From Yoonia maricola (GTDB taxonomy: Bacteria > Pseudomonadota > Alphaproteobacteria > Rhodobacterales > Rhodobacteraceae), in NCBI RefSeq assembly GCF_002797915.1, contig NZ_PGTY01000001.1, forward strand, positions 744,001 to 808,000: a stretch of 64,000 nucleotides of DNA. Reading direction: 5' to 3'. The position numbers were made by a program, and so were the translations under genes. Below the pieces are notes generated by a model that ran no database searches, was not told the origin of the DNA, and worked only from the letters and a program-made list of their open reading frames with translations. This document shows, one piece after another, positions 56,664 to 64,000 of the stretch; position 1 is the first letter of the stretch; every line of letters starts with the position of its first letter.

Positions 56664-57601
56664 CCCCGAACGATCAACCGATGGCCCGCTGGGTGCAGGT
56701 TTTTCTGGAAGCGCAGGCGGCAGAACTGGACGCCGCAACAAATACCCAATTGGCCTATGCGCGCGATTTACAAGACTTCGCAGGCTGGCTTGCGCCCAAG
56801 GGTCTGCATTTCGCCGGTGCATCACAGGATCATGTCGAAAGCTACCTGATTGATTGCGAGGCCGAGGGTCTGGCCAAATCCACCCGCGCCCGGCGTTTGT
56901 CTGCGATCAAACAGCTTTACAGATTTGCGTTCGAGGAAGGCTGGCGCGATGATAACCCCGCGATCCAGATCAAAGGGCCTGGGCGCGAACAACGCCTGCC
57001 CAAAACGCTCTCGGTCGAAGAGGTTGACCGCCTACTCGACGCGGCACGCAACACACCCAAAGAGGCCCTGCGCAACGCCTGCCTGATGGAATTGCTCTAC
57101 GCGACCGGCATGCGGGTTACCGAATTGGTCAGTTTACCTGTATCTGCCGCACGTGGTGATCCAAGGATGCTGTTGGTGCGCGGCAAGGGCGATAAGGAAC
57201 GGCTCGTTCCGCTGTCACCCCCGGCACGTGCGGCGTTGGCGGCCTACCTCAAGCACCGGGACCAAGCAGAGGACGCCGCACGAAAGGATGGCAAACCCGC
57301 CTCAAAATTCCTATTTCCTTCGCGCGGGAAATCCGGGCACCTGACCCGGCACCGTTTCTTTGGGTTGATCAAGGAATTCGCGGGCGCTGGCGGCGTCTCG
57401 CCTGCCAAGGTGACACCGCACACATTAAGACACGCCTTTGCCACGCATCTGCTGGCGGGCGGTGCCGATCTACGCTCGATCCAGACGATGCTGGGCCACG
57501 CCGATGTGGCGACCACTGAAATCTATACCCATGTGCTGGATGAGCGGCTCAAGGAGCTTGTCCTCGACCATCATCCCCTTGCAAAAGCAGGCAAAGCTTG
57601 A
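56660..57601 (+). CDS. xerD: Site-specific tyrosine recombinase XerD
   Basis: A 313-residue tyrosine recombinase that, with XerC, resolves chromosome dimers at dif under FtsK control. The N-terminal SAM-like core-binding domain (about 8-100) precedes the catalytic domain with Arg152 (TGMRVTEL), Lys176 (RGKGDKERLVPL), His254-x-x-Arg257 (HTLRHAFATHLLAGGADLRS), His280 (LGHADVATT) and nucleophile Tyr289. It is a housekeeping copy, not phage-borne: no att site or phage genes are near. Coupled to the preceding exported-protein gene. Confidence 0.95.
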   Translation: MTPNDQPMARWVQVFLEAQAAELDAATNTQLAYARDLQDFAGWLAPKGLHFAGASQDHVESYLIDCEAEGLAKSTRARRLSAIKQLYRFAFEEGWRDDNPAIQIKGPGREQRLPKTLSVEEVDRLLDAARNTPKEALRNACLMELLYATGMRVTELVSLPVSAARGDPRMLLVRGKGDKERLVPLSPPARAALAAYLKHRDQAEDAARKDGKPASKFLFPSRGKSGHLTRHRFFGLIKEFAGAGGVSPAKVTPHTLRHAFATHLLAGGADLRSIQTMLGHADVATTEIYTHVLDERLKELVLDHHPLAKAGKA

Positions 57602-57653
57602 AGCTGATGCGCGGACCCGACATAACGCTTATGATTTTGCTTGAAAGCACCTG

Positions 57654-58955
57654 ATGGAAACCACCTCTCTTGACGCGGCATTCTGGATCACCTCCGGCGC
57701 CATTCTTATCCTCCTTGTCCTTTCGGCCTTCTTTTCGGGCTCTGAAACAGCGCTGACGGCAGCATCACGCGGCAAACTACGCTCGGCTGCGGATAAAGGC
57801 TCCAAAGGGGCAGAGCGCGCATTGACCGTGACCGAAGACAATGAACGGCTGATCGGGTCAGTCTTGCTGGGCAACAACGTGGTCAACATTCTGGCCACAT
57901 CACTGGCCACCGCCGTGTTGACCAAGCTTTTTGGCCAAAACGGGGTGGCGGTCGCCACGCTGATCATGACCTTGCTGGTCCTGATCTTTGCGGAAGTGCT
58001 GCCCAAGACGCTGGCGATTACCTACCCTGAAACTGTCGCCTCTCGCGTGGCGCGGCCCATTGGTCTGGTCGTTGTGATGTTTTCGCCCATCGTCGCCGCC
58101 GTGCGGTACCTTGTGCGCGGTGTGCTGTTTGTTTTCGGTGTGCGCACGGACCCTGACAGCAACATCCTTGCCGTACGCGAAGAAATCGCAGGCGCACTAT
58201 CCTTGGGGCACTCCGAAGGGATTGTGCAGAAAGAAGATCGCGACCGTATCCTCGGCGCGCTGGACCTGAATGAACGTACCGTGGAAGAAATCATGCTGCA
58301 CCGTTCCGGGATCGAGATGGTTGATGCCGCGCTGCCCCCACAGGATATCCTCGCCCAGATTCTGCAAAGCCCTTACACACGCCTACCGCTTTATAGCGAC
58401 GATCAGGAAAATATAGTGGGCATGATCCATTCCAAAGACTTGCTGCGTGCAATGCACAAGCTGCTAGGCGGTGGCAAGGAAGATGCACAGGGGCTTGCAG
58501 CCTTTGACGTCACCAAAGTGGCGATGCCCCCCTACTTTGTGCCCGAAACCACGACGCTGGACGATCAGATGCGCAACTTTCTCAAGCGCAAGACGCATTT
58601 CGCGCTGGTGGTCGATGAATACGGCGCATTGCAGGGGTTGATCACTCTGGAAGACATCCTCGAAGAGATCGTAGGCGAGATCGCCGACGAATTCGACACC
58701 CACGAAGAAGAACAAATCGCAGCGACCGAGGATGGCGCCTATATCGTCGACGGCGTCATGACGATCCGCGATCTCAACCGCGCCCACGACTGGAACCTGC
58801 CGGATGATGAGGCGAACACGGTCGCCGGGCTGGTGATACACGAGGCACAAATGATCCCTGTCGAAGGGCAGGTGTTCTCCTTCCACGGCTTCCGGTTTGA
58901 GGTGATGTCGAAGGATGAAAACCGTATCGCGACGTTGAAGATCAGGAAGTTATAA
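57654..58955 (+). CDS. HlyC/CorC (CNNM) family membrane protein with CBS domains
   Basis: A 433-residue protein. The DUF21/CNNM membrane domain (about 1-190) has FFSGSETALTAASRGKLR and an NNVVNILATSLATAVL helix. Two CBS domains follow (about 205-330, with MLHRSGIEMVDA and VVDEYGALQGLITLEDILEEIVGEI), then the CorC_HlyC C-terminal domain. Members are linked to magnesium/cobalt efflux or resistance; haemolysin labels are historical. It lies 52 bases after xerD and is probably cotranscribed. Confidence 0.92.
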   Translation: METTSLDAAFWITSGAILILLVLSAFFSGSETALTAASRGKLRSAADKGSKGAERALTVTEDNERLIGSVLLGNNVVNILATSLATAVLTKLFGQNGVAVATLIMTLLVLIFAEVLPKTLAITYPETVASRVARPIGLVVVMFSPIVAAVRYLVRGVLFVFGVRTDPDSNILAVREEIAGALSLGHSEGIVQKEDRDRILGALDLNERTVEEIMLHRSGIEMVDAALPPQDILAQILQSPYTRLPLYSDDQENIVGMIHSKDLLRAMHKLLGGGKEDAQGLAAFDVTKVAMPPYFVPETTTLDDQMRNFLKRKTHFALVVDEYGALQGLITLEDILEEIVGEIADEFDTHEEEQIAATEDGAYIVDGVMTIRDLNRAHDWNLPDDEANTVAGLVIHEAQMIPVEGQVFSFHGFRFEVMSKDENRIATLKIRKL

Positions 58956-59042
58956 GTAGGCTAAGGCAGGTTGCGACAGGAGAGCCGCCTTGTGGACTTT
59001 GCGGACCTTAACCAACGTCCGCTTTCATTCCTTCACTAGATT

Positions 59043-60065
59043 TCAAACGAGCCACCCAAAAACATAACCCGCAGCCAGCGACCCCGACACCGCGAGCAGC
59101 AGATACAGCAGGAACGGCTTCAATTTCAGCACCGGTGCAATGGCCATCGCTCCCCAAATACTGACCACACCGCCCGAAATCAGAAAGGCCATCGCGGCAC
59201 CTTCTGACATGCCATTCTCAATCAGACCGCGCGTCAACGGCAAGGCGGCATAGCCGTCGATATAGGCTGGTGCACCAACAAACACGGCGGCAGGGATGGC
59301 CCACCACTGATCCTCGCCGACATAGGCGGCAAGCGCCCCCGGTGTGAGCGCCGCATTCAAGGCATATTCGGCTGCAAAGGCAGGGATCAGGCAGATCAGG
59401 ATAAGCCGCGTGGTTGCCCAGAACTGCGTGGCAAAGGACCGCCGCCGCTCCTCGGTGCACCAGACTTTTGGTTGGAAGGTTTGAGCAGCACCGCATCGGG
59501 CGGCACTCAGTTGCCGAACCAAACCATTGTCGCGAAGCGCATTTATTGACCAAGGCGTCTTGGCGAACAATGCGGTGATCGCGCCGCCGAAAACGCCCAG
59601 CCCGAACGCCGCAAGAGTTTTGCCGATAGCGAAGCTCAGACCAAGGGTTGCAGCCGTTGTGGCAAGCATGGCGGGGTCAGTGATCGGCGACGACAGCCAG
59701 AATGCCATGATCGGTGCCAGCGGCACACCTGCCGCCAATAGCCCGGCCATCAACGGCAAAACCGTCACGCCGCAAACCGGCGTGATCGCCCCGATCAGTG
59801 ATGCAGCCACCACCGTACGCAGCGTTCGTCCTTCGAACGCGCCTGCAATATGTGCATCTGCGCCACTGGCGATGATCCACGCGGCAAGAAGGATGCCCGG
59901 AATGACGATCGGGGCGACAACGATCAAGCCCCATCCGACAAACATGGTAGCATTCATCGAGTGGTCGGGCCATACGGCAGCGATCCCTGCAAGCAAGGTA
60001 AGGCACAGAGCCCAAACCACGCGCCTCTTACGTGTGCGACTTAGAATGACGGTTTGATCGGCCAT
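59043..60065 (-). CDS. Permease of the DUF318/ArsP-like family (PF03773)
   Basis: A 340-residue membrane protein with about ten helices. Duplicated signatures are ITPVCGVTVLPLMAGLLAAGVPLAPIMAFWLSSPITDP in the first half and VFVGAPAYIDGYAALPLTRGLIENGMSEGAAMAFLISGG in the second, typical of this permease family, some of whose members export organoarsenicals. The cytosolic loop holds two Cys (in ARCGAA and VWCTEE). The substrate is unknown. It diverges from a LysR regulator gene 85 bases away with two dyads between. Confidence 0.88.
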   Translation of the reverse strand: MADQTVILSRTRKRRVVWALCLTLLAGIAAVWPDHSMNATMFVGWGLIVVAPIVIPGILLAAWIIASGADAHIAGAFEGRTLRTVVAASLIGAITPVCGVTVLPLMAGLLAAGVPLAPIMAFWLSSPITDPAMLATTAATLGLSFAIGKTLAAFGLGVFGGAITALFAKTPWSINALRDNGLVRQLSAARCGAAQTFQPKVWCTEERRRSFATQFWATTRLILICLIPAFAAEYALNAALTPGALAAYVGEDQWWAIPAAVFVGAPAYIDGYAALPLTRGLIENGMSEGAAMAFLISGGVVSIWGAMAIAPVLKLKPFLLYLLLAVSGSLAAGYVFGWLV

Positions 60066-60076
60066 GGACAGCTCCT

Positions 60077-60125
60077 TTGACCTTGCAATATTGCGGTCAA
60101 CTATTCATGTGTAAAACGAATAGTT
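60077..60125. promoter_or_regulatory. LysR-type operators in the permease/LysR divergent promoter
   Basis: Two palindromes share two bases. The first has TTGACC (60077-60082) and GGTCAA (60095-60100) flanking the perfect palindrome GCAATATTGC (60085-60094). The second is AACTATTC-N11-GAATAGTT (60099-60125), eight-base perfect arms with the classical LysR 11-base spacing. They fill most of the 85-base intergenic region between starts 60065 and 60151. Confidence 0.75.
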
Positions 60126-60150
60126 CAAATATCTGCCATCGGATTTACGA

Positions 60151-61008
60151 ATGGAAAACCTTGACAGCGACCTGCTGCGCACCTTCTTGGCCGTCGCTGA
60201 GGCGGGAAGCGTCACGGATGGTGCAGCGCGCATCCATAGGTCACAATCCGCCACCAGCCTTCAGATCAAACGTCTTGAGACAATTCTTGGACAGCCCGTT
60301 TTCGAGCGTCACGGGCGCGGGGTCGTGCTGAGTGAGGCCGGACGCCGGCTTCTTCCCGTTGCACAGGATGTGACGACGCAACTGGACGCGGCGCTGCGGG
60401 AGATTTCACAGCGTGAGGTGTCCGGCAAACTGCGTGTGGGCATTCCTGACGACCATGGCCGAACAAAACTTGCGGATATTGTTGCGACTTTTGCGCGTCA
60501 CCATCCGCAGGTCGAGCTGGATGTGACCTGTGCCTTAAGCACAGGATTTCCCGACGCACTGGACAAAGGGGCGCTCGATCTTGCCATCTACGAAGTAGAA
60601 CGCCCGAAGCAACATGAAGAGGTCTTGTTCGAAGATCCGACATGCTGGGTATCATCCGCGCATCGAAGTTTTGCGACATATGACAACATACCTGTAGCCC
60701 TGTTCGACCATGCCTGCTGGTGGCGCGACGTGGCTATTGCATCCGCTGAGGCGGGTGCCAGGCCTTACCGGATCGCTTATTCCAGTCAAAGCGTATCTGG
60801 AGTGATCGCTGCGGTCGAAGCCGGAATCGCCGTGGGCTTGCTGGGTCGATCTTCCTTGCATTCTGGCTTGTCAGTCGCGGGCGATAGTTTCGGTTTTGGA
60901 CCGACACCTGCATCGAAGTTGATCATGGCAGCAAGCGGCTCGTCGGAGAACGGGCCACTGGAGGCCATGAAGGAGGCTGTCCGCGCAGCGTTTCTGACCA
61001 AAGGCTAA
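60151..61008 (+). CDS. LysR-family transcriptional regulator
   Basis: A 285-residue LysR protein. The N-terminal winged helix-turn-helix is clear (LDSDLLRTFLAVAEAGSVTD, HRSQSATSLQIKRLETILG, VFERHGRGVVLSEAGRRLL). The effector domain has the GKLRVGIPDDHGRTKLADIV start typical of this family. It contains several Cys (for example in the CALSTGF, DPTCW and DHACWWRD contexts) that could sense redox or metals; that is inference. It diverges from the permease gene, its likely target. Confidence 0.92.
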   Translation: MENLDSDLLRTFLAVAEAGSVTDGAARIHRSQSATSLQIKRLETILGQPVFERHGRGVVLSEAGRRLLPVAQDVTTQLDAALREISQREVSGKLRVGIPDDHGRTKLADIVATFARHHPQVELDVTCALSTGFPDALDKGALDLAIYEVERPKQHEEVLFEDPTCWVSSAHRSFATYDNIPVALFDHACWWRDVAIASAEAGARPYRIAYSSQSVSGVIAAVEAGIAVGLLGRSSLHSGLSVAGDSFGFGPTPASKLIMAASGSSENGPLEAMKEAVRAAFLTKG

Positions 61009-61093
61009 GAAAGCCGCCGTTCGGTTCGCCACCGCGAATACGCAAGTTGGGCTCGAATCTGATATTCGCTGCGCACCAACAAAGCGCGGCACA

Positions 61094-62632
61094 TCATCGC
61101 CCCTTAAACAAACTCCCCAAAATTCCGCGTACCAGCCGCCGTCCGGTCGTCCCTTTCAGCTCTTTCACCACAACAGACGCCAGCGCCCCACCAAACCCGT
61201 CGCCAGATGACTTGCGCGATCCGGTAGAGCCCCCGGAGCCAGACCCGCCGTCATACCGCCGTGCGGCTTTGAATTCGCGCTCCTTCTCTTCCAACCGCTC
61301 TTCTTCAGCCTCGGCGTCTTCTGCCGCCTTGGCCGCCGCCTCGGCCCGTTTGCGCAGCATCTCGAACGCGCTTTCGCGGTCCATTGTCTGATCGTATTTG
61401 CCGGCCATATCCGAGGCGGCCATGATCGCTTTGCGCGTTGGTCCGTCGATTGGCCCCAATTGCGATGATGGGGGCCGGATTAGTGTCCGCTCCACCACCT
61501 GCGGAATACCCTTGCGATCAAGAAAAGATGTCACAGCCTCACCCGTGCCGACCTCTTGAATGGCCTCTGCCGTGTCAAAGCCAGGGTTGTCGCGATAAGT
61601 TTCGGCGGCTGTTTTCAGCTCTTTACGGTCTTTGGCAGTAAAGGCGCGCAGCGCGTGTTGTACCCGGTTGCCCAACTGCCCCAGCACATCCTCGGGGATA
61701 TCGCCGGGGTTCTGGGTCACAAAATAGACCCCCACCCCTTTTGATCGGATCAGGCGCGCGACCTGTTCCACCTTATCAACCAGCGCCTTGGGTGCGCCGT
61801 CGAACAACAGGTGTGCTTCGTCAAAAAAGAAGACCAGCTTGGGTTTGTCGGGGTTGCCGACCTCTGGCAGTTCTTCAAAAAGCTCGGACAGCAGCCACAA
61901 CAGGAACGTGGCATAAAGGCGTGGGCTGCCCATCAGCTGATCCGCGGCGAGGATATTAATCTCGCCGCGGCCATCTTTGGTTCGCATCATATCCGACAGG
62001 TCCAAAGCAGGTTCCCCGAAAAGCGCGGTGCCACCTTGGTTTTCCAACACCAGCAACTGTCGCTGGATCGCACCGATCGAGGATGACGCCACATTGCCAT
62101 ACCGCAAAGAAAGCTCCTTGGCATTCTGACCGACCCAGACCAGCAGGGCTTGCAAGTCTTTGAGGTCCAGCAGCGGCAGGCCGTCTTCGTCGGCCACGCG
62201 GAAGGCGACGTTCAGCACGCCTTCCTGCACATCCGTCAGGTCCATCAGGCGCGACAAGAGCAACGGTCCCATTTCAGCCACCGTGGCGCGGATTGGGTGG
62301 CCCTTTTCGCCAAAGAGGTCCCAAAAGGTGACAGGGAAGCTGTCGTATTGCAGATCAAGGCCGATCGTTTCGGCCCTAGACATAAAGGGCTCATGTAGTT
62401 TGAAATCTGCTGATCCACTGACTGCCAAACCCGAAAGGTCACCCTTCACATCAGATAGAAACACCGGCACGCCCGCAGCCGAAAACCCTTCGGCCATGAT
62501 CTGCAAAGTCACCGTCTTGCCTGTCCCTGTCGCCCCGGCGATCAGCCCATGGCGGTTTGCCTTATCCAGCAAAAGGGTCTGTGGTGCGCCATAGCTGTCA
62601 CCGCCGCCGCCAATAAAGATACTCTCAGACAT
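61094..62632 (-). CDS. HerA-like ATPase (DUF853)
   Basis: A 512-residue HerA/FtsK-type P-loop ATPase of the DUF853 (YjgR) family. Walker A is GATGTGKT (33-40), Walker [13 protein letters not shown] near 266-277, and an arginine-rich sensor region follows with [27 protein letters not shown]. The C-terminal part is a charged coiled coil (about 425-465, [18 protein letters not shown]) followed by a Gly/Ser linker and a basic tail. Homologs are often annotated as helicases; no biochemical role is settled. Upstream lies the 405-base stretch with RNA signals. Confidence 0.9.
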   Translation of the reverse strand: MSESIFIGGGGDSYGAPQTLLLDKANRHGLIAGATGTGKTVTLQIMAEGFSAAGVPVFLSDVKGDLSGLAVSGSADFKLHEPFMSRAETIGLDLQYDSFPVTFWDLFGEKGHPIRATVAEMGPLLLSRLMDLTDVQEGVLNVAFRVADEDGLPLLDLKDLQALLVWVGQNAKELSLRYGNVASSSIGAIQRQLLVLENQGGTALFGEPALDLSDMMRTKDGRGEINILAADQLMGSPRLYATFLLWLLSELFEELPEVGNPDKPKLVFFFDEAHLLFDGAPKALVDKVEQVARLIRSKGVGVYFVTQNPGDIPEDVLGQLGNRVQHALRAFTAKDRKELKTAAETYRDNPGFDTAEAIQEVGTGEAVTSFLDRKGIPQVVERTLIRPPSSQLGPIDGPTRKAIMAASDMAGKYDQTMDRESAFEMLRKRAEAAAKAAEDAEAEEERLEEKEREFKAARRYDGGSGSGGSTGSRKSSGDGFGGALASVVVKELKGTTGRRLVRGILGSLFKGR

Positions 62633-62694
62633 TCAAACCGTTCCCTACATGTATTCTTCAGCCAAAATACATTGTTAATCCTTTCATGCCACAA

Positions 62695-62780
62695 CAAAGC
62701 GCGCCGTTTCGCGGTCTTTGCTGCGAATTGGCATACTTCCTCCCTGTTAGACTTGCCGTGCCTTCGGGCACGGTTTTTTT
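62695..62780 (+). ncRNA. Candidate small RNA with anti-Shine-Dalgarno-like loop
   Basis: Plus-strand structure in the 405-base gap 62633-63037: hairpin 1 is CAAAG-CGCG with CGCG-GT-CTTTG (62695-62720), a single-stranded region has TTCCTCCC (62737-62744), complementary to ribosome-binding sites, and a UUCG-capped terminator ends at 62780. This plan resembles the CcsR/cuckoo class of alphaproteobacterial small RNAs, which carry CCUCCUCCC motifs. No clear promoter was found. Caution: on the minus strand the same bases read AGGGAGGAAGTATG and could start a 16-codon leader peptide upstream of the HerA-like gene. Confidence 0.45.
62756..62780 (+). terminator. Intrinsic terminator with UUCG tetraloop
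   Basis: CCGTGCC (62756-62762), TTCG loop, GGCACGG (62767-62773), then seven T. It points along the plus strand, but the nearest plus-strand coding gene upstream (lysR) ends 1.7 kb before it. It therefore implies an unannotated plus-strand transcript. Confidence 0.9.
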
Positions 62781-62824
62781 CCGCGTGGTGTGACACTATT
62801 GAACGATTTACCCAAGGTTTCAGG

Positions 62825-62853
62825 TTGACGCTTGGTTTGGCTTTGCGTAGCTT
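62825..62853 (+). promoter_or_regulatory. Putative promoter upstream of ialB
   Basis: TTGACG at 62825-62830, a 17-base spacer and TAGCTT at 62848-62853 form a reasonable sigma-70-like promoter. Transcription would start near 62860, giving ialB a leader of about 180 bases that contains a short ORF and a hairpin. Confidence 0.45.
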
Positions 62854-62890
62854 CCTGTGCAATTAGTCGGCAAAGTCCGGCAGGGAGAAC

Positions 62891-63007
62891 ATGAAGCAGG
62901 GTCCTTTGGGGGGCCCTTCTTCTTTTCTGGGAGCCCCGCGAAAACGTGAGCGAAAGACAGCGCAAGGTCTTGCCTTTGACCCTGACACCTCGTGCTGCCC
63001 ATGTTAA
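62891..63007 (+). CDS. Possible leader peptide ending SCCPC
   Basis: ATG 62891 follows AGGGAG at three bases and opens a 38-codon frame ending in TAA at 63005-63007, 30 bases before the ialB start. The peptide begins MKQGPLGGPSSFLG and ends DPDTSCCPC. Its first codons overlap the hairpin at 62893-62922, so translation would melt that structure. Three Cys in the last four residues suggest a cysteine- or metal-sensing leader, but function is not shown. It may be an accidental frame. Confidence 0.35.
   Translation: MKQGPLGGPSSFLGAPRKRERKTAQGLAFDPDTSCCPC
62893..62926 (+). terminator. Hairpin followed by T4 in the ialB leader
   Basis: GAAGCAGGGTCC (62893-62904) pairs with GGGCCCTTCTTC (62911-62922) with one mismatch and one G-U pair, followed by TTTT. 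It may act as an attenuator in front of ialB or end a short transcript from the 62825 promoter. Weak T run, so termination efficiency is uncertain. Confidence 0.5.
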
Positions 63008-63037
63008 GTCGCCGCAAAACAATCAAGGACCGGACTG

Positions 63038-63655
63038 ATGCGCAGTATTCTCAATACCCTCTTTCTCGCGGCTTTGCTGAGCCACCCCATGCTGGCCACA
63101 GCACAGGAAACGACGGACGATGCCAGTGCGGCAGAAGAGACCGAGGCCCCTGCAGACGACGGTCTGGCCTTGGGTCAGCCTGTCGGCCCGCAACCGGGTG
63201 AGCCATATGTGCGCGACGAATTCGGCGACTGGGCGCTGCGCTGCGTCAAGGCACAAGATGGCGCGCCGGACCCTTGCAACCTCTATCAGCTTCTCAGCAA
63301 TGAGGACGGCGTTGCCGTCGCTGAATTCAACGTATTTCCGCTACCTCAAGGACAACAGCGTGCAGCTGCAGGGGCAACAATTGTCGTCCCCCTCGAAACA
63401 CTTTTGACACAGCAACTGACGATCGCGGTCGATGGCCAGAACGCTCGCCGTTACCCATTCACGTTCTGTAACCGTGCCGGATGCGTAGCCCGCATTGGGT
63501 TTACACAAGAGGAAATCGATGAACTCAAACGCGGCAATGCTGCAAGCATACGTCTGGTGCCGGCAGCTGCCCCCACCGAAGAGGTCATTCTTGCTGTCTC
63601 GTTAACCGGATTTACTGCAGGTTTCACAGCGACCTCGGTATCAGAAGGTGAGTGA
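63038..63655 (+). CDS. Invasion-associated locus B (IalB) family protein
   Basis: A 205-residue periplasmic protein. The signal peptide ends near LATAQE (about 24), followed by an acidic Ala/Glu-rich linker and the IalB domain: FGDWALRCVKAQDGAPDPCNLYQLL, FPLPQGQQRAAAGATIVVPLETLL, and FCNRAGCVARIGFTQEEID. Four conserved Cys probably form two disulfides. Named after a Bartonella erythrocyte-invasion factor, the family is common in free-living alphaproteobacteria and its function there is unknown. AAGGA precedes ATG 63038. The C-terminal part is hydrophobic. Confidence 0.88.
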   Translation: MRSILNTLFLAALLSHPMLATAQETTDDASAAEETEAPADDGLALGQPVGPQPGEPYVRDEFGDWALRCVKAQDGAPDPCNLYQLLSNEDGVAVAEFNVFPLPQGQQRAAAGATIVVPLETLLTQQLTIAVDGQNARRYPFTFCNRAGCVARIGFTQEEIDELKRGNAASIRLVPAAAPTEEVILAVSLTGFTAGFTATSVSEGE

Positions 63656-63773
63656 CCAAGGACGCTAGCTGCCTCTAAAGCTTATTGCGTTTGATTTGAA
63701 ACGCAATTCGTGACCTCGCCCTCCTGATAAATGCGTCTCGCGATAGGATTGTCTTAGGTAAAAGCGAAACGCT

Positions 63774-64000
63774 TTAATGCTTACGCAGGGCCAATACGGC
63801 ATTCAGCCCGCCAAAGGCGAAAGCGTTTGACAGCGCCACATCCACACTTGCTTCACGCGCCACATTTGGCACCACGTCCAGCGCACACTCCGGGTCCGGT
63901 TCCTCGTAACCGATGGTCGGGGCGATGATCCCGTCTTTCAGCGCCATGATGCATGCCAGCAACTCGACCGCACCAGTCCCCCCGATAAGGTGACCATGCA
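63774..64000 (-). CDS. Beta-ketoacyl-ACP synthase, FabF-type, C-terminal end (partial)
   Basis: The last 75 codons of a gene entering from the right edge. [20 protein letters not shown] carries the second catalytic His and the G-G-T-G-A turn of condensing enzymes; [15 protein letters not shown] and [18 protein letters not shown] are the FabF/FabB C-terminal block. GGT in place of the common GAA and the ending LALRKH suggest a divergent paralog rather than the main fabF. The rest is outside the window. The 118 bases after the IalB gene hold no ORF. Confidence 0.88.
   Translation of the reverse strand, partial: HGHLIGGTGAVELLACIMALKDGIIAPTIGYEEPDPECALDVVPNVAREASVDVALSNAFAFGGLNAVLALRKH

Noticed and set aside
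56660..57601. Tyrosine recombinase as evidence of a prophage or integrative element
   Set aside because: All features fit chromosomal XerD, the flanks are housekeeping genes, and no att repeats or phage genes are nearby.
1..64000. CRISPR array, rRNA, tRNA, plasmid origin or insertion sequence
   Set aside because: No regularly spaced repeats, cloverleaf-like sequences, transposase motifs or replication genes were seen on reading both strands; a tRNAscan and ISfinder search would settle it.

Overview
The window looks like chromosome of an alphaproteobacterium of the Rhodobacteraceae (Roseobacter group). Supporting signs are the dusB(nifR3)-ntrBC-ntrYX-trkAH-hfq-hflX operon, a fused ispDF gene, a short 77-residue Hfq, an NtrC without the sigma-54 contact loop, the DUF6456/DUF6477-type gene pair, LpxI rather than LpxH, many DMT/EamA exporters, and moderately high GC with strong GC3. 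I saw no rRNA, tRNA, CRISPR array, prophage or intact insertion sequence. This is mostly ordinary core genome with small accessory inserts. Names rest on recognising conserved motifs and gene order; no database search was possible.

Layout. 1-1103: tail of a penicillin-acylase-like gene and an alpha/beta hydrolase. 1267-13040 (minus): nitrogen two-component systems, Trk potassium uptake, Hfq and HflX. 13187-16425: ispDF-pgpA-pncC, a RatA/Coq10-like gene and hpt. 16578-18765: an MFS/LysR divergon with palindromic operators. 18950-25836: lipA, the DUF6456/DUF6477-type pair, an MttB-like methyltransferase, a nuclease-fold protein and guaA. 25923-30090: FkbM methyltransferase, two EamA exporters, a FadL-like porin. 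30052-41858 (minus): the envelope cluster pyrH-frr-uppS-cdsA-dxr-rseP-bamA-skp-fabZ-lpxA-lpxI-lpxB, running from isoprenoid and phospholipid precursors to outer-membrane assembly and lipid A. 42053-51102: an acidic lipoprotein, miaA, an AraC regulator and a peptide-type ABC importer. 51161-58955: lytic transglycosylase, ssb, GNAT, aroB-aroK, a 50-residue membrane peptide, a large exported protein, xerD and a CorC/HlyC protein. 59043-64000: a permease/LysR divergon, a HerA-like ATPase, a 405-base non-coding stretch rich in RNA signals, an IalB protein and the end of a FabF-type synthase.

The most interesting points are regulatory. The gap 62633-63037 holds a candidate small RNA (hairpin, anti-Shine-Dalgarno-like loop, textbook terminator) and then a Cys-ending leader ORF before ialB. 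Two exact TTAA-N7-TTAA (CtrA-type) boxes lie 43-47 bases before an fkbM gene and an acidic lipoprotein gene. Both LysR divergons carry dyads with the LysR-type 11-base spacing. A terminator separates the ABC binding-protein gene from its permeases. Two dispersed repeat types sit in convergent gaps. No single feature proves an undescribed system.
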